A stretch of 64,000 nt of DNA from Subdoligranulum variabile. GTDB lineage: Bacteria > Bacillota > Clostridia > Oscillospirales > Ruminococcaceae. This document shows positions 44,067-52,411 of this stretch, piece after piece. Position numbers and translations under genes: made by a program. Each line of letters starts with the position of its first letter. The stretch's first letter is position 1. Where the stretch lies: contig NZ_CP102293.1 of the NCBI RefSeq assembly GCF_025152575.1, positions 2,294,001 to 2,358,000 on the forward strand, written 5' to 3'. The notes under the pieces were generated by a model. The model ran no database searches. It saw nothing but the letters and a program-made list of their open reading frames with translations, and was not told where the DNA came from.

Positions 44067-45032
44067 ATGGAAAATGAGAGTACTGTAAAATTGATTTCCC
44101 TGGATACAATTCCCGTACAAGAAGTGGAGTGGCTGGTATATCCATTCATTCCCTGCGGAAAGATCACCATCATTCAGGGCGATCCCGGCGAAGGGAAAAC
44201 GACCTTTATTCTGCAGCTGATCGCGCGTCTCACTACCGGCAGACCTGCATGGGACGGAATGTCTCCTATGACACCCGGCAACGTGATCTACCAGACGGCG
44301 GAGGATGGTCTGTCGGATACCATCAAGCCAAGACTGCTCGCCGCCGGTGCGGCCTGTGACAAGGTGCTGATGATCGACGACAGCGATAGGGCGCTGACAC
44401 TGGAGGATGACCGGCTGGAACAGGCCATTGTGCAGACCCATGCACGGCTGGTTGTGCTTGACCCGATCCAAGGCTACATCGGGGCCGGGGTGGATATGCA
44501 CCGCGCCAATGAGATCAGACCGCTGATGCACAGGATCGGTGTCTTGGCTGAAAAGCATCACTGTGCCATTGTCCTGATCGGGCACATGAACAAGAACAGC
44601 GGGGAAAAATCCAGTTACCGGGGACTCGGTTCCATCGACTTTCAGGCTGCTGCCAGAAGTGTTCTGGTGGTGGGCCGTATCAAGGATGATCCGACGCTGC
44701 GGGTTGTCTGCCCCACCAAAAGTTCCCTGGCTCCGGAAGGAAAGGCTATCGCCTTTCGCCTCGACCCGGAGCAGGGCTTTCAATGGGCAGGTGAATATGA
44801 CATCAGCGCAGAAGATTTGCTTTCAGGCAACAGCCGAGGGCACAAGCTGCGGGAAGCACAGAATTTCCTGCAGGAAGTGCTGGCGGAAGGGGCTCTGCCG
44901 CAAACTGAAATAGAGGCAGCTGCGGAGCAAAAAGGCATCAAGCCCAAAACGCTGCGCAATGCCCGGTACGAATTGGGTGTCACTTCCCACAAGGTGGGAA
45001 AACGATGGTTGTGGGAATTGCCACAAGAATAA
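44067..45032 (+). CDS. repA: RepA-like AAA/RecA-fold ATPase
   Basis: A 321-residue hexameric-helicase-type ATPase: Walker A GDPGEGKTT (about 37-45), Walker B RLVVLDPIQGYIG, and a C-terminal winged-helix-like region (ALPQTEIEAAAEQKGIKPKTLRNARYELGV). This matches the RSF1010 RepA-like ATPases found next to MobV relaxases in mobilizable elements, where they act in replication. ATG 44067 was chosen with TGGGAGG just upstream; an in-frame ATG at 44055 precedes that site. Confidence 0.8.
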   Translation: MENESTVKLISLDTIPVQEVEWLVYPFIPCGKITIIQGDPGEGKTTFILQLIARLTTGRPAWDGMSPMTPGNVIYQTAEDGLSDTIKPRLLAAGAACDKVLMIDDSDRALTLEDDRLEQAIVQTHARLVVLDPIQGYIGAGVDMHRANEIRPLMHRIGVLAEKHHCAIVLIGHMNKNSGEKSSYRGLGSIDFQAAARSVLVVGRIKDDPTLRVVCPTKSSLAPEGKAIAFRLDPEQGFQWAGEYDISAEDLLSGNSRGHKLREAQNFLQEVLAEGALPQTEIEAAAEQKGIKPKTLRNARYELGVTSHKVGKRWLWELPQE

Positions 45033-45040
45033 TTTAAGGA

Positions 45041-45079
45041 GGCAAGATGACCCTATCTATAAGAACAGGGCATCTTGCC
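45041..45079 (+). terminator. Terminator-like hairpin after repA
   Basis: The arms GGCAAGATG/CATCTTGCC are extended by CCCT/AGGG, directly after the repA stop. Confidence 0.55.
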
Positions 45080-45168
45080 TTCTTGAAAACAAGAGATTGC
45101 TTTTTCAGCTAGGTAGCCCCGCAGGGCGCAAAGGCGCTTTTGATGCGAAGTGTCAAAAGTGCTTTTGC

Positions 45169-45189
45169 GTTACTCTTGGCAAGAGTAAC
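45169..45189. other. Inverted repeat before the relaxase, candidate oriT
   Basis: GTTACTCTTG and CAAGAGTAAC are perfect 10-base arms with one central base. It is preceded by repeated CTTTTG elements (45138-45167) and followed by CCGGC/GCCGG. It lies 37 bases before the MobV start; oriT sites of this family are usually just upstream of mob and contain such repeats. The nick site is not identified. Confidence 0.45.
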
Positions 45190-45225
45190 AGAACCCGCCG
45201 GCTTGCGCCGGAGAAAGGAGAAATT

Positions 45226-46401
45226 TTGAAAAGGACAATCAGCGCCATGGTTGGGAAAGGCTCCCTCAATCATAACAGCCGTGAGTTTTACGCCCCCAAT
45301 GTAGACCCGTCCCGCAGCCATCTGAACGTGGAATTCTGCAAGGAAGATATCCGAACGGTGTATCATGAACTGTTTGACGCAGCACAGCAGCGTTACAATG
45401 CAAGGCAGACACGCAGTGACCGCCGTATAGCGGACTATTACACAAAAATCAGTTCTTCCAAGCAGGAAAAGCCCTTCCATGAGATTGTGCTGCAAATCGG
45501 AAACAAGGATGATACCGGTATCGGCTCGGAAACGGCAGACCTCGCCCGGCAATGTCTGGAAATGTATGTCCACGGCTTCCAAGCGCGAAACCACACACTG
45601 CGTATGTTCTCCGCTCATTTGCACATGGATGAAGCGACGCCCCATGTCCATATTGATTTTGTGCCCTATATCACCGGCAGCAAACGGGGAATGGATACCC
45701 GTGTATCCCTCAAACAGGCGCTGGCGCAGATGGGCTTTGTGGGCGGAACACGCAGCGCCACAGAGTGGAATCTTTGGGTGCAGCGGGAAAAGCAGGTGCT
45801 GGCGGATATCATGCGGGAGCATGGCATCGAATGGGAGCAGCTCGGCACCCACGAAGAACACCTATCGGTATTGGAGTACAAAAAGCAGGAACGCAGCAAG
45901 GAGGTCAAGGAACTGGATTCCGCCATTGCGCAGAAACGCACCGAAGTGGAAAAGATAGAGGATACCTTGCAGGCGGTCCAGAAACAAGTGGTGGACCTTG
46001 ATAAGATCGAGGCTGTCAGTGCGAAAAAGGCGCTTTTGAGTGATCGGGTAACGCTGCCGCGCAGTGACTTTGAGAGCCTGTTCCATGCGGCCAAACAGTA
46101 TGTGGTGTACCGCCGTCAGGATGAACAGCTGCAGAAACTGCTGGATGCCGCCCAGGAGAAAATCCGGCAGCTGGAAAGTGTGCTGAACAGTCTGAAAGAG
46201 AAAGTGAATGATCTGACCAACAGACTGGCAGAGCAGACCTCTCATCATCGTCAGTCACTCATGTTGGAAAGAGCACGGCGGATGCAGATGGAAAAAGAAA
46301 ACACACGCCTCAAACGGGAAAAGGCAGGCATGGTGGCGCTTCTGCGTAAACATGGAATTGTATGGAAGGAAAATCTGTTCACCGAACGAAACGAGAGATA
46401 A
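45226..46401 (+). CDS. mobV: MobV-type relaxase (Pre/Mob family)
   Basis: A 391-residue mobilization protein with the MobV motif HLHMDEATPHVHIDFVPY (H-x-D-E-x-x-P-H-x-H), N-terminal NHNSREFYAPNVD and a long coiled-coil C terminus (~250-375). It would nick the island's oriT and allow transfer by a helper conjugation system. TTG 45226 has AAAGGAG six bases upstream; the frame continues upstream to 44959 inside repA but without plausible protein sequence. Confidence 0.88.
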   Translation: MKRTISAMVGKGSLNHNSREFYAPNVDPSRSHLNVEFCKEDIRTVYHELFDAAQQRYNARQTRSDRRIADYYTKISSSKQEKPFHEIVLQIGNKDDTGIGSETADLARQCLEMYVHGFQARNHTLRMFSAHLHMDEATPHVHIDFVPYITGSKRGMDTRVSLKQALAQMGFVGGTRSATEWNLWVQREKQVLADIMREHGIEWEQLGTHEEHLSVLEYKKQERSKEVKELDSAIAQKRTEVEKIEDTLQAVQKQVVDLDKIEAVSAKKALLSDRVTLPRSDFESLFHAAKQYVVYRRQDEQLQKLLDAAQEKIRQLESVLNSLKEKVNDLTNRLAEQTSHHRQSLMLERARRMQMEKENTRLKREKAGMVALLRKHGIVWKENLFTERNER

Positions 46402-46431
46402 AAATGTAGATCTTGTATAATCATGAAAAGA

Positions 46432-46465
46432 AAAAGCCGACCGAGAGTTATCCTGGTCGGCTTTT
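46432..46465 (+). terminator. Terminator after mobV
   Basis: AAAAGCCGACC and GGTCGGCTTTT flank a 12-base loop; T-rich sequence follows. It separates mobilization genes from the HEPN cargo, which has its own -10 box TATAAT at 46573-46578. Confidence 0.8.
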
Positions 46466-46639
46466 GTTATTATAAATTCTAAATGACTTGAGGTGTTTGA
46501 ATAATTCGAAAATATAAAACTTGCTTTGTATGTAAAGTAGAATTCTATATAGAGTTGATCTTTTTTATTTGATATAATGATATTAAATATTGGAAATTGG
46601 AATTGAATGGGCGAACTATTTAAGGAGAAGTAATTTGAT

Positions 46640-48058
46640 ATGTTAAAAATAGGCAACAATTTTTGCGGATATCTAAATGTAGGAAATGATAAATTCGTCT
46701 TCAATATAACTAAATCGTTGGTTACATTACTTCCAGCGGAAAGCGACCCAAAGAAAATTGAAGCAATGCTTTCTCGGCTACGATCTCACGATACTGATCA
46801 CCCTGAGTTCTTTTTTGGAAATGATGGGAACAGTACAATAGCCTTTGAACGTAACACGAACTTTTCTATGGACGTGCTACAGTTGAGCCCAATTGTTAGG
46901 TTTAGAACACCAATTATAATTAAGGCGGCTGGTAATACTCACTATTTCAAAAGCCAATTAACGGCTGAATGGGATTGCTTTCATGCAATAACCTTTTTTG
47001 GGGGGAACATAAATGCAATTTTTCCTCCAGCTATTGCACGAAAACCTAGGTATTCTCAAGGACAGGTTGATGGTGAAGAAGCGATAGCTATTGAACTTCA
47101 GCCAAGTAGTTATTATTCACACTCTACCGAAATTGAAATTGATGGAACAAAATCAACGCTTACGGTTTCCCTTTATCAAACGGAGGGAACTAATGAAGAA
47201 CACATGAATTCTTATAATGTCGGAGAATTGAGCGCCTATGTACGACTTTCTTTCGACGAGGCACAAAAGTTTGAAAAGATTGAGAGATACTATCAGATTA
47301 TTTATTCTTTAATAGCAATTTTAACTGCACAGAATAATGTTGTATTTAATGTTTATCTAAGCCAAAAAGAGAAAGATGGATTATTTCACAGAACTGGTGT
47401 TTGTAAAATATTTGATAGCTTTCAAAATTATTCTGTTCGCAAGAGCCATAAAGTAATACAGATATTAAGTGTATTCGATCATATCCCTAAGATAGTTGAA
47501 AGCATTGCAGTAGGTAAGGCTCAGTCTATCCTTGATGTACTTCCTGATGATAACGCGAACATAAATCGAATTTCAATAACCAATGTTCAAGATTTATGTA
47601 CTGCGTTAGAAATAATATACAATGAGAACAAACATAAAAGGCCTAAAGACACATTGATTGAAGAACTGAAAGCCTCTATTAATGATACTATAAGCGCATT
47701 TGTCCAGAGCAAATTAAAACAAGGTGAGCTAGAAATCAGCATACAAGATGATACAAATATAGCAAGTGCATTTAAATATTTGGATTTTACGTTAACTGAT
47801 AAGATTCTCACACTTTATAGTGAGTGTCAATCTATAATAGATGGCTTTATAGCTCATAAATCTTTACCTCAAATTAATGAAAGCAGAGTACGATCTTTTG
47901 TAAGGCTAAGAAATAATAAAACACATAACGGTGAAATCGAATGGGGCGATAATGCAGCAACATATGTGATTTTGTTAGCGCTTCTTTACGCTAGTTTTTT
48001 GAAAAATGTTGGCGTAAATGATGATATTATTCAGCAACTACTCGTAAATGTTTTTTAA
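46640..48058 (+). CDS. ApeA-like HEPN-domain protein, first of a pair
   Basis: A 472-residue protein. An all-beta-looking N-terminal domain (GYLNVGNDKFVFNITKSLVTLLP) is followed by a mixed middle region and a helical C-terminal domain with RNNKTH at residues 424-429, the RX4H catalytic motif of HEPN ribonucleases. The layout resembles ApeA-type anti-phage proteins, in which the N-terminal part senses infection and HEPN cuts RNA. TAAGGAGAAG precedes ATG 46640. The gene is much more AT-rich than mobV or the chromosome. A paralogue with the same layout follows. Confidence 0.75.
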   Translation: MLKIGNNFCGYLNVGNDKFVFNITKSLVTLLPAESDPKKIEAMLSRLRSHDTDHPEFFFGNDGNSTIAFERNTNFSMDVLQLSPIVRFRTPIIIKAAGNTHYFKSQLTAEWDCFHAITFFGGNINAIFPPAIARKPRYSQGQVDGEEAIAIELQPSSYYSHSTEIEIDGTKSTLTVSLYQTEGTNEEHMNSYNVGELSAYVRLSFDEAQKFEKIERYYQIIYSLIAILTAQNNVVFNVYLSQKEKDGLFHRTGVCKIFDSFQNYSVRKSHKVIQILSVFDHIPKIVESIAVGKAQSILDVLPDDNANINRISITNVQDLCTALEIIYNENKHKRPKDTLIEELKASINDTISAFVQSKLKQGELEISIQDDTNIASAFKYLDFTLTDKILTLYSECQSIIDGFIAHKSLPQINESRVRSFVRLRNNKTHNGEIEWGDNAATYVILLALLYASFLKNVGVNDDIIQQLLVNVF

Positions 48059-48245
48059 AATAGATCGGTCATCTACGGAATATTGTTTGTTCTAGTTTTG
48101 ACCAAGATGTCTTCATTGTCGCCATAATTAAAAACGATTTTGCCCCATGGATAGAAGACAATTATTAATAAGAATATGTCGATGTAGGAGCGTCTAAGTA
48201 ATATCTACAAAAAATCTCACAGAGCAATGATAAGAAGGTGGTACT

Positions 48246-49688
48246 ATGAGCAGTAAGGATGCGGATTTTGATAACAAAATTTATACAGGAATACTTGAGT
48301 ATGCAGGTGATGATTACCAATTTGTTTTTTCAAGCGGAAAATTAAAACTGATTCCTGCGTCCAAAGAAAAAAGAGCGGAAATGTGGAAATTTGGCAAGAA
48401 AGAAATTGCCAAAGGAGTTTATACATCGGATGAGCCGCCTCGTATGGAAGAGGATATTTTAGTTGGAAGATGTCATGAAAGTAATGAGCAAATCGTTTTT
48501 CTGCCCCAAAAAGGAGCATATATTTCTAAGACCAATACTGTGTTGATTATTAAGCTGACGGCTTACATTGTATGTAAACGTGAAAGAAATTCCATAGACC
48601 GAATTAGCTTTAATGGTCCAGAAATCAATTGTATTCATCCTACAAATCAAGCCATCGAATGTACGTTCGATATAGAATCATTTATAAATAATGGTACCTT
48701 TGCAGTGACGACGAAAGATTTTGAGTGCACCACAACTAAAAGGCAGCCATTTGTTGTGGACGGGAAAAAAGTTTCTGTTTGTTTTGGCATTTCCCGCACG
48801 ATGGGTGCGAAGATCTGGGAACCGCCCATGACGCTTTCGTCAAATATGATGTTCGAATTTGATGCAACTGATGATTATAGATTTATTCTTAGACTATGGT
48901 ATATAGCAAAGCAGTTTATTCAATTCCTTTGTTATAGGAAAAACGTGGAGTTTAATAAAGTGGAATTAGCTGCACCATATCAAGATGGAAAACATGAGAA
49001 TTTTGCAGAGCTATATGTTCTGGATGGAGGAGAAAAGGCGGACATTCAAGGGCTAAAGGATGGACAATACATTAAACAGGTGTATATATCAGGCCATGAA
49101 GGACAGATATTGGCAGACATAGCAGACGATAAATTATATTTACGTCATTTGCCTGACTCTCTTGAAAGTAGTAAACATATTGATGCAGCGCGTTTTGTAA
49201 TGATTACCGCAGCGTTCGAGTGGGAATTTGATAGGTTATTCCCTGATGGAATTGAAAAAAGTCAACAACGTATAGACGCTGAACACGAGGTTTCTCAAAA
49301 ACTCAACGAACTAATTGACATGAGCAGTGGAAAGACTAAGAAAATTTACAAATCCCTGTTGAGGTGTATAGAGTTCAGCCCAAGTTTGGCCAATAAAATC
49401 GAAAAAATAGGTTCTGATATGGGAGCGTTGCTAGAGCCTTTTGGACAACCGCTATATAGTTTGAATAAAGAGCAATTAAATTATGCTGATATGGGCAAAA
49501 GGATTGGAGATCAGAGAAATCATTTCGCGCATGGCGACTTGGACGAGGATTTTATAGGTCTATCTTTGTTGGATTTGATTTTCTTACAACGGATTATTTA
49601 TGCTATGCAGTTGAAATCGTCTGGCATTGAAAATCAGGAAATTCAAAGAGCGATTAATGATCTATTCCGATGTGGCCTTGTATTCTGA
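48246..49688 (+). CDS. ApeA-like HEPN-domain protein, second of a pair
   Basis: A 480-residue protein with the same order as its neighbour: N-terminal GILEYAGDDYQFVFSSGKLKLIP, middle region ending in an FEFDATDDYRFILRLWYIAKQFIQFL helix and YLVLD-like strand, then a helical C-terminal domain with RNHFAHG (R424...H429, RX4H). Overall identity to the first protein is low, but motif order and the position of the HEPN motif are the same. AGAAGGTGG precedes ATG 48246. It is probably a defence gene acting with or beside the upstream paralogue; the 187-base gap holds no clear terminator, so co-transcription is possible. Confidence 0.75.
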   Translation: MSSKDADFDNKIYTGILEYAGDDYQFVFSSGKLKLIPASKEKRAEMWKFGKKEIAKGVYTSDEPPRMEEDILVGRCHESNEQIVFLPQKGAYISKTNTVLIIKLTAYIVCKRERNSIDRISFNGPEINCIHPTNQAIECTFDIESFINNGTFAVTTKDFECTTTKRQPFVVDGKKVSVCFGISRTMGAKIWEPPMTLSSNMMFEFDATDDYRFILRLWYIAKQFIQFLCYRKNVEFNKVELAAPYQDGKHENFAELYVLDGGEKADIQGLKDGQYIKQVYISGHEGQILADIADDKLYLRHLPDSLESSKHIDAARFVMITAAFEWEFDRLFPDGIEKSQQRIDAEHEVSQKLNELIDMSSGKTKKIYKSLLRCIEFSPSLANKIEKIGSDMGALLEPFGQPLYSLNKEQLNYADMGKRIGDQRNHFAHGDLDEDFIGLSLLDLIFLQRIIYAMQLKSSGIENQEIQRAINDLFRCGLVF

Positions 49689-49689
49689 A

Positions 49690-50429
49690 TTTACTTCTTT
49701 GGAAAAGGTAGTACCAATGGCTGTGTCATTGCGCTCTTTATTCTACTGTACTTCGTTAGACTGACCCCCGGATATGCAGACCTGGAATATACAGAAGCCT
49801 TCGCGGAGCAGTTATATTAGAGAGCCCTGTATCTTCTCTATTTACCGTTCCTGTTTGTTGTGGCATATCTGCCGTTTTTGGGGGAGGAATATGACTGGAG
49901 ATATTGCCTGCAGTCATTATTGCAAAAGAAGTTCGGATATTGGATCGGCACGCTGATCAATGGTTCTATGCGGGGTCTTTGGCATATTTCCATGCTTATC
50001 CTTAGCCATGCAAGCAATGACGTTTTCTATGCGGGATTAAGGCAAATTGCATTCTGCATCTGTTTGGGCTTCTTTTTGACTTTCTCAAAAGAAGTGACAA
50101 ATAATATCTGGTTGTTGGCTGTCTTACATTATCTGAACAACCAGTTTGCTGTTTTTATATCCCTGAATCCATCTTCTGTAGGGAAAATCAATGCAACAGG
50201 ATTTTTAGATGCACTGTCAATTTTTATCTATAATGCTATTTACATTCTTCCGTTCCTTGTCTACCGGTTGTATCTATGGAAAAAAGCGAAAAAAGCGCCA
50301 GCTAATTACAGCACCCGCATGCTGGGGGAAGCTAATAAGCACCTTGCCCCTTCGTACTCCCTCCACAGCCCTGAGCTGCCGTGGATAAGAAGCAGAAAAG
50401 AAGCAAGGTGCCTTGCAGATTCTGGCTGA
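49690..50429 (+). pseudogene. CPBP-family intramembrane protease, broken
   Basis: The frame reads GCVIALFILLYFVRLTPGYADLEY...AEQLY, then an in-frame TAG (49818-49820), then LYLLYLPFLFVVAYLPFLGEEYDWRYCLQ...GTLINGSMRGLWHISM and several further helices. EEYDWRYCLQ and the later GLWH are CPBP (type II CAAX prenyl endopeptidase/bacteriocin-immunity) motifs. The N-terminal helices and start are missing: the frame begins right after the HEPN gene's stop. The last ~45 residues look like frameshifted sequence. So it is 5'-truncated and interrupted. Confidence 0.75.
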
Positions 50430-50462
50430 AGTTGTAAAAACTTTTGCCTGGATGATTGTAAA

Positions 50463-50560
50463 ATGCACGGTTCTGTGTTGTTATTGCTTCCGGAAAACGC
50501 TCAAACCGAAGTAGCCAAAACACAGTCGCCGCACCGGAAACAGTTCAGCAAGCGCTGATT
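50463..50560 (+). other. Repeated intergenic unit A (promoter-like, possible small RNA)
   Basis: It resembles 52249-52342: both begin CACGRTTYTGTGTT..TTATT and end CCGCACCG-AAA..TTCAGCA-(4)-CTGAT, and both are followed by a strong terminator hairpin upstream of a chromosomal gene. The unit here includes the right 20-base repeat. Possible readings are a small RNA, a leader RNA or a repeated intergenic element. Confidence 0.5.
50541..50560. repeat. Candidate attachment site, right copy
   Basis: CAGTTCAGCAAGCGCTGATT, identical to 41534-41553. It coincides with the 3' hairpin of intergenic unit A. Confidence 0.7.
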
Positions 50561-50579
50561 CCTTTTTCCCATGCATCCA

Positions 50580-50610
50580 AGCCCGGAACCGGAAGGTTCC
50601 GGGCTTTTTT
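50580..50610 (+). terminator. Strong terminator after intergenic unit A
   Basis: AGCCCGGAACC, loop GGAA, GGTTCCGGGCT, then TTTTTT. Confidence 0.85.
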
Positions 50611-50664
50611 ATGGGAGGGGGCGCCCTCCTGCCAATGGACACAAAAATGGATTTTGCCGAAATA

Positions 50665-50693
50665 TGGACAAACTATGTCCAAGATGGTACAAT
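50665..50693 (+). promoter_or_regulatory. Promoter and palindromic operator of the NCS2 permease
   Basis: TGGACA (50665-50670), 17 bases, TACAAT (50688-50693). The -35 box is one arm of a perfect palindrome TGGACA-AACTA-TGTCCA (50665-50681), a likely repressor site. No purine riboswitch core was recognised in the remaining ~75-base leader. Confidence 0.65.
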
Positions 50694-50769
50694 GGTTTTC
50701 GTGTTTTTGGCCCACGCTTCTGCCCGAGGAGCGAGGAGAAAAACCATAAATTCAAACGGGAGGAATTTC

Positions 50770-52140
50770 ATGTTAGAAAAAGTTTTCAAACTGCGGGAAA
50801 ATCATACCAACGTCAAAACAGAGATCATGGCAGGTATCACCACCTTCATGACCATGGCGTATATCCTTGCGGTCAACCCCAGCGTCCTGTCCGCTGCCGG
50901 TATGGATCCCAACGCGATCCTCATTGCCACTTCGCTGTCTGCTTTCATTGGCACGGCGCTGATGGCACTGCTGGCCAACTATCCCTTTGCGCTGGCCCCC
51001 GGCATGGGCCTGAATGCCTACTTCGCCTACACCGTCGTCCTGAAAATGGGCTACACCTGGCAGATGGCCCTGATGGCCGTCTTTGCGGAAGGCATCATCT
51101 TCATCATCCTGTCCCTGACCAACGTCCGGGAGGCGCTCTTCAACGCCATCCCCACCACCCTCAAATCCGCTGTCAGCGTGGGCATCGGCCTGTTTATCGC
51201 TTTTGTGGGCCTGCAGAACGCCAAGCTCATCGTCAACAGTGACTCCACTCTGCTGACCTACCAGAGCTTTAAGGGCGAAACCTTCCACAGCGTGGGTGTG
51301 GGCGCCATCCTGGCCCTGATCGGTGTGCTGATCATCGCCATCATGCTGGTCAAGCAGGTCAAGGGGGCCATCCTCTACGGCATCGTGATCACCTGGGTGC
51401 TGGGCATCCTCTGCGAACTGTGCGGTGTGTACATCCCCGACGCCGAGGCCGGTATGTACTCCGTCATTCCCACTTCCTTCGTCAGCTTTGACTTCTCCGC
51501 CCTGGGCCAGACCTTCGGCCAGGTGTTCAAGGTGGACTTCGCCGGACTGAACGTGCTGGATTTCTTCGCCGTGATGTTCGCCTTCCTCTTTGTGGACCTG
51601 TTCGACACCCTGGGCACCCTCATCGGCGTTGCCTCCAAGGCGGATATGCTGGATGAGAATGGCCGTCTGCCCCGCATCAAGGGCGCGCTGCTGGCCGATG
51701 CCATCGCCACCAGCGCCGGTGCCGTGCTGGGCACTTCCACCACCACCACCTACGTGGAGAGCGCTTCCGGCGTCACCGAGGGCGGCCGCACCGGCCTGAC
51801 GGCCATGACCACCGGTGTCCTCTTCCTGCTGGCGGTGATCTTCAGCCCCCTGTTCCTGACCATCCCTTCCTTTGCGACGGCTCCCGCCCTGATCGTGGTG
51901 GGCTTCTATATGCTGGGCGCGGTGGCAAAGATCGACTTTGACGATCCTTCCGATGCCATCCCGGCCTTCCTGACCATCGTGGCCATGCCCCTGGCGTACA
52001 GCATCTCGGAGGGCATCGCCATCGGCGTCATCTCCTGGACGCTGCTGAATCTCATCACCGGCAAGGCCAAGGAGAAGAAGATCAGCCCCCTGATGTACGT
52101 GCTGACGGTGCTGTTCATCCTCAAGTATGTCCTGCTGTAA
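50770..52140 (+). CDS. NCS2-family purine permease
   Basis: A 456-residue transporter with about 12-14 helices. MAGITTFMTMAYILAVNPSVLSAAGMD, NYPFALAPGMGLNAYF, FLFVDLFDTLGTLIGVASKADMLDENG and GTSTTTTYVESASGVTEGGRTGLTA are characteristic of AzgA/PbuG-type adenine, guanine or hypoxanthine proton symporters. ATG 50770 follows GGGAGGAA; the frame upstream to 50611 has no ribosome binding site. It is the first clearly chromosomal gene after the island and has the high GC of its downstream neighbours. Confidence 0.9.
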   Translation: MLEKVFKLRENHTNVKTEIMAGITTFMTMAYILAVNPSVLSAAGMDPNAILIATSLSAFIGTALMALLANYPFALAPGMGLNAYFAYTVVLKMGYTWQMALMAVFAEGIIFIILSLTNVREALFNAIPTTLKSAVSVGIGLFIAFVGLQNAKLIVNSDSTLLTYQSFKGETFHSVGVGAILALIGVLIIAIMLVKQVKGAILYGIVITWVLGILCELCGVYIPDAEAGMYSVIPTSFVSFDFSALGQTFGQVFKVDFAGLNVLDFFAVMFAFLFVDLFDTLGTLIGVASKADMLDENGRLPRIKGALLADAIATSAGAVLGTSTTTTYVESASGVTEGGRTGLTAMTTGVLFLLAVIFSPLFLTIPSFATAPALIVVGFYMLGAVAKIDFDDPSDAIPAFLTIVAMPLAYSISEGIAIGVISWTLLNLITGKAKEKKISPLMYVLTVLFILKYVLL

Positions 52141-52248
52141 GGGCGGCGCAGTACGTCCTGCCGGGCCGTGGCAACAAGCACAAAAGAAGCCGCAGCCCCG
52201 GTAAATTTTGGGTATAAGTGCGGTTGTTTTGTCGAAATGCTTGCAAAA

Positions 52249-52342
52249 CACACGATTTTGTGTTATTATTTCAACTCGAAAGTGCAAGAATTGAAACGAA
52301 AATCACTCGTTGCCCGCACCGCAAAATTCAGCAGATGCTGAT
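52249..52342 (+). other. Repeated intergenic unit B (promoter-like, possible small RNA)
   Basis: The counterpart of 50463-50560. Here the terminal hairpin is TCAGCA-GA-TGCTGA (52328-52341), compared with TCAGC-AAGC-GCTGA in unit A: the arms are kept although the bases differ. A TTGCAA box (52242-52247) lies just upstream. Confidence 0.5.
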
Positions 52343-52364
52343 CAACCCTGTATTCTATTCCATG

Positions 52365-52397
52365 GTGCCGGTCCTTCACGGGGCCGGCACTTTCTTT
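52365..52397 (+). terminator. Terminator-like hairpin upstream of the 3D-domain gene
   Basis: GTGCCGGTCC pairs with GGGGCCGGCAC, then TTTCTTT. It ends 14 bases before ATG 52412, so it either ends the upstream RNA or attenuates the gene. Confidence 0.7.
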
Positions 52398-52411
52398 GTG
52401 AGGAGCCCCCT

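Larger units (their letters stand above)
41534..50560. mobile_element. Integrative mobilizable island
   Basis: About 9 kb between 20-base direct repeats. It holds an integrase at the left end, an XRE repressor with a divergent consensus promoter, a small protein, a RepA-like ATPase, a MobV relaxase and HEPN cargo. No secretion genes are present, so it would need a helper such as the adjacent ICE. The right boundary is less certain because the right repeat lies inside a chromosomal-looking repeated unit. Confidence 0.7.

Noticed and set aside
50694-50769. Purine riboswitch before the NCS2 permease
   Set aside because: The leader is about 75 bases and I could not find the conserved three-way-junction core bases.
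50773-52287. 504-codon minus-strand frame opposite the purine permease
   Set aside because: Antisense shadow of a clear membrane transporter; low-complexity composition.
52200-52411. Cyclic-di-AMP (ydaO-type) riboswitch before the 3D-domain gene
   Set aside because: The place is plausible for such a switch, but none of its conserved blocks is visible; the sequence instead resembles the repeated unit at 50463.
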